From the NCBI GenBank assembly GCA_001662425.1, contig BDDC01000255.1:4053-68052 (forward strand): 64,000 nucleotides of DNA. Direction: 5' to 3'. The position numbers and the translations under genes were made by a program. The stretch's first letter is position 1. Each line of letters opens with the position of its first letter. This DNA comes from Chlamydomonas sphaeroides (taxonomy: Eukaryota > Chlorophyta > Chlorophyceae > Chlamydomonadales > Chlamydomonadaceae). Below the pieces are notes generated by a model. The model had not been told where the DNA came from, did no database searches, and saw only the letters and a program-made list of their open reading frames with translations. Of this stretch, positions 55,501-64,000 are shown piece after piece.

Positions 55501-58500
55501 GCAGGCCGCTGCTAGGCGTGGCTCTTCCAACGGCCTGGGCCGGGCCCAGTCGAGAGCGCTGCGCGCGTCACAATCACCGCTGCACTGGTAGCCGCAAGAA
55601 ACCGCACCCCTTGCTTCTGCCCCCTACCCTCGACGCCAGACATGTACCAGAAGGAGGTTCGCTACCTGCTGGCCAAGCTGCAGCAGTGGGACGTGGTGGG
55701 CGAGTCAAAGGTGTCCTGCGACGAGCTCTACCAGGCGCTGGAGCTGGTGAAGGTCTTCCGCGTGGGCCAGGGCCTGGGCACAGCCATGCGCACCGGCTCG
55801 CCCATGCGCTCGCCGACCCGGTGAGACTGGCCAAAGGCACAGACTCGAAAACTCGCACGAGGGGAGAGAGGCAGGCGGAATACGCAGGCGCTGGCCGGCG
55901 CTGGCCGTCACTATGACACCTTAGTTGCCAATGTGCCGCGCGATGGTTGCTGACCGCAGCGCCACGTCCCCCGTCAAGTCACCCGGCGGCGGCCCTGGTG
56001 TGGGCGCATTCCGCGCCAGCGTGCGCACGACGCACGGCGCGGGCGGCCTTAAGGACGCCTTCCAGCGCGAGCGCATGGAGCAGCTGACGGTAGGCGGGTT
56101 GGCGGGTTGGTTTGCAGGCCGGTATGTCCCGCCTCGATGCCCCGCCCCTGCCCCGCCCTCCTGCGCCTTCGTGCCTACGTGTTTTGAGGCGACATATCAG
56201 CACACACATTGGCCGCATCCCTGGACCCCGCAGGCCGAGCTGCGCGACGCACAGCGCCGCAACGCTGAGCTGGAGGACGACTCTAAACGGGTGCGAATGG
56301 CGGGCTGGTGTTCGATCTACAGCATCCTTTCCTGACGTTCCGCCTGACTGCGTCGAGGGCTGCACATCGCAGCCCCTGCTACCTACCTTGCCCGCCCCTT
56401 CCACAGCTCCTCACGTCCTCTACCCGCCTCACGCGGCCCCCGCCCCCGCAGGTGGAGGAGCTCAACCGCGACGTATCGCTGTACAAGGCGCGCATCGAGG
56501 ACCTGGAGCGCGACTTCATGAAGATCGACGTGCTGGGCCACATGGAGGCCGCGGGCGGCGACGAGCAGCTGCAGAAGGCGTGGGAGATTGCGTCCACCTT
56601 CAAGAAGCGGTGCGCCGGGCTGGGGCCTCCGACTTGCACCCAGGCAGCGCTGTCGCCGAGCGGCCGTGCATGTTGGGCGTCGCTATGAAAGGTCTTCGGC
56701 TGCGTAGGGTGCACCAGACCGGGTGTCACCGTCCGCCCTCACCTCTGTCCGCCCCCCTTGGCCACGCCCGCAGCTTCATGGAGCACAAGGGCGAGCTCGA
56801 CAACATCCGAATCATGTACGCCAGGATGCAGGTGAGCACGGCTGGCCCTGCGTGGCTGTGGCCTGGAGGGCCGCGGCATAGGTTGGCTGCCCCGCCTCAG
56901 CCGCAGCGCTCCATCACCCACCGGTTTTGCGCCTGGCGCTGCTGCCCCGCAGGCCCAGCTGGACGAGACGCACAAGCTGCTACACGAGGAGCACCGCAAG
57001 CGCTTCAGGTGCGGAGCCATGCCATGTCATGGAGTTCATGGTGCCCCTGCTGGCTCGCCTGCAAGGGCTGCGGTTGGTCAGCAGCCCCATCACAGAAATC
57101 AACGCAACGCCCACCAGCGCCTTCTAGCTCGGTTGGCACCCTGTCAAGCCGGCCCCGCCCCGCCCTGCATCCAGGCTGGAGGACGAGATCACCAAGCTGC
57201 AGGTGGAGCTGATGAAGGTGACGGACCTGGAGAACCGCCTGAACCATGAAAAGTGAGCTGCGCGAGGGCAGGCGCCCAGGGGCGATAGAGGGGCGCTGTG
57301 GCGTGTGAGGGGCCTGCGCATGAGCAGCCGCGGCGCCAGCTGAGCCGACGCCCTGACTGGTGCTTGACCTGGGCTGTTCTGTTGTTTTGCTGCTCGCTGC
57401 TGCCAGGGGCGAGCGCATCAAGCTGGAGCGGGAGTACCTGTCGCTGCAGCAGAAAGCGCTCACGGCCCCAGGCGAGGCGCTGGCGGAGGTGCGCGCGCTG
57501 CGCGAGGAACTCTTCGCAGTGAAGCGCGAGAAGGCGACGGCGCAGCAGAAGGAGGCTGAGGTGAGCTGGGCCGGGCGGGTCGTGCTAGTGCGCACGGGCC
57601 AGAGCGCTGCCCGGGGCCCCTGCGCTGCTGGGTCCTCACCAACGTGTCCGTGCCGCCCGGTGCCTTTCCCCGTCCGCCTCGCAGGTCCGGCTGGAGCTGA
57701 CGCACACGCGCGCGCTGCTGGACGGTATGGACCTCGAGTCCTATCGCGCCATGCAGGACGACCATGACGCGCTTAAGAAGCGCGTCGCATCACTCACGCT
57801 CGAGCTGCAGGCCGCGCACGACAAGCTGGCTGTGTACATGAGGTACATCGGATGCGTCCGGACATGCGGTACAGAGGGGCTGCACCAGGGACCCTGTGTC
57901 GTGGTGTGCCCTCGCGTGCAACCGTCTGACGGCCCCCCGCCGCCGCTGGTGCCGCAGGGGTCTGCCCAACGGCGCCAACACGGACCTGCTCTTGGACGAC
58001 GACGGTGGGTTGCGGTACGGGTCGGTGCGGGCGGCTGCCCTTGCACGCAGGCAGCAGCGCAACTGGTAGAAGCCGCCGCGCTCGGTGGCGCTCCAGTCTA
58101 CGGCGAGCAACACTCAACCCCTTTCACACCTGAGCGTTTCCCGCGCCCGCCGTGTCACCTGCCCGGCCCACCCTAGACCTGCTGTTCGGCACCGACAAGC
58201 GGCCCGACGCCGACAAGACGCCCGAGGAGCTGCGGCGCGAGCTCATACAGCTGCGGGACGTGTGGCGGCTGGACCAGGGCGAGATCAAGAAGCTGCACAA
58301 GGTGCAGTAGAAGGGGCAGGGCTCGGCGGCCTTTTCCGGCGGGCGCTGATCCGGATAGCCCTTATGGAAACATGAAGGGCGCAGGGAGAGGCGGCGGCAT
58401 GCAACCGTTTCCACTGCTGGCCTATATGTCGCCAGGGCAAAGCTGCTGCGGGGTCTACTCCTGACACTCCTCGCAATGTGCGGGCCTGCGGCAGGTGCTG

Positions 58501-61500
58501 GAGACTGAGTCTGCCATTACCATGGAGGCCAAGGCCGCGCTGGAGGAGGCGCACCGCGAAATGGACCGCATCAAGCGCGAGCTGCAGGGCGATATGCGCA
58601 AGCTGGAGGTGCGCCGGGAGGGGAGGGTATAGGGCGGAGCGCCGCTGCCTAGGCAATGTGCCACCGAAGCACCGCCACTGACGCTGCTGCGCTGCCCGCC
58701 TGGTGCCTGCTGTGCTGCATGCCATGCTCTCCGCAGCGCGAGATCGAGCGGCGCGACGAGAAGATTCGCAAGCTGGAGTTGCAGCTGCGCGGCGCCTACA
58801 GCGGCATCAACCGCGCGCTGCGTTCCAGCGGCCGCGGCCTGCGCGACTCGCTGCGCTCCGACACGGACGACTTCAGCGAGATCGGCGAGGACCAGAACAT
58901 CTTCGAGCTGCACATCACCGAGGCGCAGGTCTACGTGAGTGCCCAGCCTACCACCCGCCGCTTCCCTCGCCCCGCGCCCAGCAACCCCCTGCATTCCGCG
59001 CAGCATTCAATCATCGCTTCTTGCTCCGCGCCGTCCTGCACCATGTCCTTATCTACAGGAGGAGGCGTTCGGCAAGGACCCCTCCGTGTTCTTCACTTTT
59101 GACTTCTTCATGCACGAGAGCCAGGCCACGCCCATCGTGGCCTCCAACACGCCCTCCTTCAACACCGTCATCCAGTACGTGGTGGACAACGACCCCTTCA
59201 TGCTCGAGTACATGGACACCCACGTCATCAGCCTGGAGCTGTGCCGTGCGCGCGGCTACGACTACGACGTGCTGGGCGTGGCGCGGCTGCCGCTGCGCCA
59301 GGTGCTGGAGGACTTGGAGATCGGCGCAGGTGCGGTAGCAGGAAGCCACAGGCTGACGTTGGACCTTGGGGTTGAGCGGCAGCGGCCAGCGGGGTCGTGG
59401 GTGCCTGAGCGACCTTGCCGCCCGCTGAGGGTGCTGCTGTGCCCCCTGCCGACCCCACCTGCTTCGGCCGTAGCGCTGGGCTACAACCGCGCCTACCACT
59501 ACGCCGACGTGTTCGGCGCTGACGGCAAGCGGCTGGGTCGTGTGCGCTACGGCTACTGCTTCCGCCGCCCGCTGGACAACCTCATCAAGGACTACCGCCT
59601 GCAGGTAGACCAGGTGCTCTGCCGCCTGGTGTTGCATGCAGCGTGGGGCGGGCGCAGGCTACCGGGAGGTATGGCCGCCAGGCCGGCGCGCTGAGCTGCC
59701 GCTTTTGACCCCCGCAGGCCCGCCAGAAGCGGCCCAGCGAGCCCGACGAGCGGGACCCCGCCACCAAGGCCGTGCAGCAGGCGAGTGCGAGGGCCGCTGT
59801 GGCTGTGGGCGTGTGTTGAGGGCGCCTCGTCGTTATGCTGCGGATGGCATGCTCGCCGTTGTGTAAGCGCTTACGCACGCTTCAACCGCAGGCACTCACG
59901 CAGCCGGGCAACAGCTCGTGCGTCAAGGTCATCATCGAGCGCTGCGAGCAGCTCGTGCCAGCGGGCGGCACGCCGCTCACCACCAAGCCCTACGTCCACT
60001 ACAGGTACGGTCACCGGCCGCACCCGCCCGCGGCTTTGCGGCCCCTGCCACAATTACCTGGTAGAAGCATGGGCGTTTGGCTCTGACGCCTACACATTAA
60101 GGCACACCGCCCATGCTCGTGCCATGTCAATACCTTCCCACCAGGTTCCCCGGCCACCGCGATTACCACGACACGCGCACGCTGTCGGGCACGCACCCCG
60201 TCTTCAACGACGAAGCCGTGTGGAACATCGCGCGCACGCCCGAGTTGGAGGCCGACTTCCGGCAGCGCCACCTCGCGCTGGTGGTCTTCGACGACGCGCA
60301 GGTGCGGGCCGTTCAAATGAGCGCGGCGCGCAGGTGCCTGACATATGTACCCCCCGCAGCCCACAACCTTACACGGCACATGCATTTGGCACGCGTTGCT
60401 CCATGGCCTGGCCTCCTCACGCTTCCTCCCGACAGAGCGACGACCCGCTGCGGTCCATTATCGGCATCGCCTCTGTGCCGCTGGCTGGCCTGGCCTCGGG
60501 CGTGCCCGTGGAGGGAGCCTTCAAGCTGACCAACCCCGTCACACGCCAGCCCGCCGGCCGCGTGGTGCTGGGCCTGGGCTGGCACAACCCGCTGCAGCTG
60601 CCCGGCGCGCCGCCCAAGGGTGCGCTGCAGGGCTGTGGCCGCGCCGCGTACTGGTAGCTAGCTAAGCTCCAGGACGTTGCGACGGCACGGCTGCTTGCTG
60701 GGGCGCTTGAGTGGACTTTGCCGGACTGCAGGGTCCCTGACGCGCACCCCTTGGCCACCTACGTTGTGCCCGCAGCACCGGCGCCTCGAGTGCCTATCAG
60801 CAGCGAGCCGGTGGACGGCGGCGCTGCGCCGGACTTTGCGCTGGCAGCGGGCGTGCAGGTGTGTCTGGATGCATAGGGACTGCTTGACGTGCCCCCAACA
60901 GCAACACGGCACCGGGGGCGCATGATACCGTGATTTGGGAAGTTCCGCAAGCGGGTCAGGTGCACTGACGAAGCAGTGTTGCACATCGCCCCCGCACTCG
61001 TGCAGGAGCTGCATCCTGTGTCCGATGGCCGCAGCGGCTTTGGACAGCCCGGCATGGGCCAGGGCGGCATGCCCTCGCAGTACCAGCAGCCGCTGCGGCC
61101 GCAGCGGCCCTCGCCTCACGATGCCCAGAGCCACGGCCTGGCTGCGGAGCTAGGTATGCAGTAGCTCAAGGGACCAGTTCTTCCTGTGCAGTTGCCAGTC
61201 GCTTGACGCCGCCGACGTGTGCTCCTTACAGGCGGGGCCGGCGGTGGTCGGCCTCAAGCCGGCGGTGCTGGGGTCGGCTATGGGCTGGCGGCGGAGGCGC
61301 AGCAGCCCCGGATGAGGCCCACACCGTACATGGGCGGCCAGCCGCCGCCTTCCCCGCACCGTCAACAGGATGCCGGTGGCGGCGCAGGGTTCGGGCTGGC
61401 TGCCGAGGCGGCGGGTCGCCAGGGCGGCCAGGCGTACGGCCAGCAGCCGCCGTATGGCCAGCAGGGGCAGTACGGTCAGCAATCGTACGGCCAGCAACAA

Positions 61501-63522
61501 GGCCAGTTCGGTCAGCAACTATCACCATACGGCCAGCAGCAACCGTATGGTCAGCAGCAGCCGTATGGCCAGCAACAAGGGCAGTATGGCCAGCAGCAGC
61601 AGCCGTACGGACAACCGCAGCAGCAGCAACCGTACGGCCAGCAGCACTCCGGGCCCGGCAGTTTCGGGCTAGACGCGGAGTCTCGCGACCAGTACGTGCA
61701 ACCTCGCCAGCCAGGGCGACCCGGGGGCCAGATGCCGGGCCGCGGCGGCGGCGGCCCGGAGTACGGCCTGGGCGCTGAGGCAGGCTATCCGGGTGACGGA
61801 CCCGGAGGGGCCGCAAGCGGCCTGCAACGGCAAGGCTCAGGCATGTCAGCCCGCCCGCCGCTGCCACCGCCTGGGGCGCTGGGCGCACCGCCTGCGCCCG
61901 GCCGCTTCGGCGCAGGCCCGAGCGGCTCTCGATTGGGCGGCGAGGGCTCATTTGGCCTTGACGCGGAGGCGGGGTGAGCAAGCTGTAGCAGCGGGGCCAG
62001 AGTGCTGGCCCTCGTAGCAATAACCGCTCAGCGTGCGTCCGTCTGGTGTGCGGTTCTTGAGCCCTGCGACGTGCCGCTTCCTGCTGCAGGAGCCAGCGCG
62101 GCGGGCGACCCATGTCGCGGCAGGGCTCTGGCGGCTCACGCGGCCAAGCGCACAGCGGGGACGCAGGCTTCGGGCTGGGTGCAGAGATGGAGGACGCCGG
62201 GCCGTCGGCCTCGCCACCTCGTGAGTCACTGTCTTGCGGCCAGCAGTACCTTGCGCGTACGCGCTCTATAGCGTATGCCGCCCACCCCCTGCCACGCCCC
62301 ACCACCTGGCACTTCGCTGCTGTTCCAACGCGCCTCCGGCTCACCACCTATCCACCCGCGCGGTTCCACGCTCCTTGCTCGCAGGCGGCGGCATGATGCT
62401 GTCCAACCGCAGCGCGGGCAGCCGCGCGCGCTACGGCGCCGACATAGACCAATCGGTCGAGGGGGGCGGCCCCGCGCCGCCGTACGGCCAGCCGCCGCCG
62501 CAGCTGCCGCCCGACGCGGCGCTGGGGCCTGTGCTGCGGCGGGAGCGGCCCGACCCGGCCTCTTGGACGGGCGTGGACCACCGCCTCATCCTGTGCTTGC
62601 ACTCCATCGAGCTCACGGGCGAGGTGCGGCCCTGGGTGATCTGGGCGTACTGGAATGCTGCTACGCACCGCTGCGCTGACACCGCCAGGCTACTGCGCAC
62701 CACCGGCGCTCAAGTTACGTACTCCCCTCATGCCGCTGCGTGCCTTCCTTCCTGCACGAGCAGGCGCTGCGCAACCCGCGGCTGCGCAACGTGGTGCTCA
62801 TGCACTCGCTGCTCAGCGAGCAGGGCGGCATCAGCGAGCTGGACACATGCACGCAGCCGCTGGCCAAGGGGCCCGGCCCGCTGCAGCTAGGCTACTGCGT
62901 CAGCTACAACGTGCTGGTGCGGCAGGCAGCGAGGCAGGGGCAGGGCAGGACGGGATGGCGCACCATACAGCGATCTGGCTGGGTCGAAAGGCAGGGAAGG
63001 AGGCACCGTGGTCCATGGGGGGCCGCGCTGACCCTGGCCTTCTTGCCTCCCCTGCCTGGTCCACTGCGGGACCCCAGGCCGGCAGCGCCAGCTCGGAGCT
63101 GCTGGCGGCGCTGGCCGCTGCGGACGACTTCTCGCTGGAGGTCAAGCTCATGAGCACCTCGGCCACGCGCCTGGACATGAACAGCATCGCGCAGCCGGGC
63201 GCGCTGCAGGTGGGGTCGCGGTGCAAGGCCGTTGGCCACCGGCATGTGCGCGCCCTGCCATCAAGCCGTTGCCCCAGCTGCCTCTTGAACACCCTGCACG
63301 CTGTGCTTCTTGGCGGCTGTGCCCCGTGCGCGCCTCCAGACGCTGGGCTTCTGCATGCTGCCGGTGGCGGACATCTGGGCGGGCCGGCGAGGCGACCTGC
63401 TCCAGGAGCGGTTCGAGGTGCTGGAGGACAGCGAAGACATGCCGCTGGTCGCCACCATCACCGTGTCGCTGGTGGCGGAGGCGGCGCTGCGCACGATGCA
63501 GCAAATGCAGGGCCGCCGCTGA
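52574..63522 (+). CDS. RPGRIP1L/MKS5-type ciliary transition-zone protein with EF-hands, 37 exons
   Basis: 37 exons join in phase into 1,863 residues. Selected exons: 52574-52770 (first), EF-hands in 54628-54726, 54875-54968 and 55381-55474, first C2 in 58737-58934, 59059-59329 and 59474-59604, second C2 in 59892-60004, 60145-60301 and 60436-60619, Q-rich linker 61232-61973, last exons 62385-62623, 62764-62916, 63078-63209 and 63340-63522. RPGRIP1L organises the transition-zone gate at the ciliary base. Coiled coil fills about residues 1-230 and 510-890. Family blocks: FFTFDFFMHESQATPIVAS and FNTVIQYVVDNDPFMLEYM (C2-N), KPYVHYRFPGHRDYHDT and LALVVFDDAQSDDPL with PAGRVVLGLGWHNPL (C2-C), and a C-terminal C2/RPGR-interaction-like domain (DHRLILCLHSIELTGE to LVAEAALRTM). 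Three EF-hand loops (333-344, 368-379, 428-439) are extra. One junction (59781) uses GC or a nearby GT. Confidence 0.9.
61132..62189 (+). repeat. Seven spaced copies of a GLxAE peptide motif
   Basis: In the RPGRIP1L linker the motif aromatic-Gly-Leu-x-Ala-Glu recurs: HGLAAEL (61132-61152), YGLAAEA (61279-61299), FGLAAEA (near 61390-61410), FGLDAES (near 61660-61683), YGLGAEA (61761-61784), FGLDAEA (61951-61971) and FGLGAEM (near 62169-62189). Most copies are preceded by glycine or serine. They are spread over four exons, so they are not one tandem array at the DNA level. Confidence 0.85.
61435..61647 (+). repeat. YGQQ low-complexity repeat (FUS-like)
   Basis: About 70 residues consist of repeated YGQQ, PYGQQQ and GQYGQQ units, encoded by degenerate TACGGCCAGCAG-type repeats with mixed TAC/TAT and GGC/GGT codons. 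Tyrosine recurs every four to seven residues, with almost no charge. Confidence 0.95.
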
Positions 63523-64000
63523 GCCAGCGACAGGGCCTGGGGTGCGGGTGTGGGGCTTGTGGGTGGTGTGTGGGCAGCGCCGTATTTGGCAAGTGCCTGG
63601 GCCCTCCGGCTGGGTTTGCGCGGGCCGCAAAGCACTGCGGCGCTTGGTGGTCACCGGCCAGATCATGTGGGCTGTAAGGCACCCAGCGACGCTGATGCAC
63701 CCAGCTGCTCACCGAGTTTGCAAGCCGAGAAGTCGTGCAGTACAGCACCCTCCCAACTCGCTCCCTAGCGCAAACGTTCGCCTTCGGCGAGCAAAGCAAT
63801 CAATGGAGACTTCATTTGGCCATACTTGTGGGCCGGGTGGTTTGGCAGGGGACCAGGGGTACGCGACACAGCGCGAGTGAGGCTGGCAACCTTGCGGGCC
63901 GTTGAAAACAGCATCCAGGACGCAAGAGGAATGTGGACGGCTTTGCAGAAAACGAGTGAAAGAGCAAAGCAGCCGCACAGCACAACACAACGGCTGGGCC
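63523..64000. other. 3' flank of the RPGRIP1L gene
   Basis: This holds the 3' UTR and downstream sequence. Nothing coding is supported after the poly(A) signal near 63673. Confidence 0.45.
63673..63677 (+). terminator. Poly(A) signal TGTAA of the RPGRIP1L gene
   Basis: TGTAA lies about 150 bases after the stop codon, a typical place for a chlorophyte poly(A) signal. Confidence 0.65.

Noticed and set aside
1..64000. tRNA, rRNA, transposon or viral genes
   Set aside because: No clear B-box/TPsiC pattern in a tRNA fold, no rRNA stretch, no terminal repeats with a transposase, reverse transcriptase or viral domain were seen on either strand; a small RNA gene could still be missed by eye.

Overview
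The window is nuclear DNA of a green alga, most likely a volvocalean or sphaeroplealean chlorophyte. It is very GC-rich. Its genes are dense, with many short GT-AG introns whose donors are mostly GTGAGN, GTGCGN or GTGGGN. Alanine, proline and glycine runs fill the linkers, and TGTAA poly(A) signals lie downstream of several genes. The protein families also fit: an algal MYND protein, a plant-type GT31, an OPR-like helical-repeat protein, a plastid-type GrpE, an algal expansin and several ciliary proteins. No species can be named. All gene models below were built by joining exons by hand; unless stated otherwise, reading phase agrees at every junction.

Layout. 0.1-1.2 kb (+): 3' end of a MYND zinc-finger gene. 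1.5-4.7 kb (-): GT31 beta-1,3-galactosyltransferase. 5.1-6.9 kb (+): unknown glycine-zipper protein. 7.6-8.7 kb (-): unknown low-complexity protein. 9.3-12.3 kb (-): Pro-Gly-rich, SHIPPO-like protein, probably ciliary. 13.2-23.3 kb (-): T-complex protein 11 (TCP11) family gene with 23 exons. 23.7-30.0 kb (+): axonemal dynein intermediate chain IC97/CASC1 (DNAI7), with an assembly gap in one intron. 30.9-33.6 kb (-): XBAT35-like ankyrin/RING E3 ligase. 34.1-35.9 kb (+): PHOSPHO-type HAD phosphatase. 36.7-39.7 kb (-): EndoU endoribonuclease. 41.1-43.9 kb (-): secreted expansin. 44.5-51.5 kb (-): a GrpE co-chaperone whose exons join in frame to an upstream OPR-like gene. 52.6-63.5 kb (+): a 37-exon RPGRIP1L/MKS5-type transition-zone protein with extra EF-hands, a FUS-like YGQQ domain and a repeated GLxAE motif.

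Three or four genes (SHIPPO-like, IC97, RPGRIP1L and possibly TCP11) point to cilia, and TCP11 and IC97 share a 430-bp divergent promoter. GT31 and expansin point to cell-wall or matrix work. GrpE and the OPR-like protein point to the plastid or mitochondrion. I see no rRNA, tRNA, CRISPR array, transposon or viral gene. The most interesting items are the architecture of the RPGRIP1L gene and the apparent OPR-GrpE fusion.
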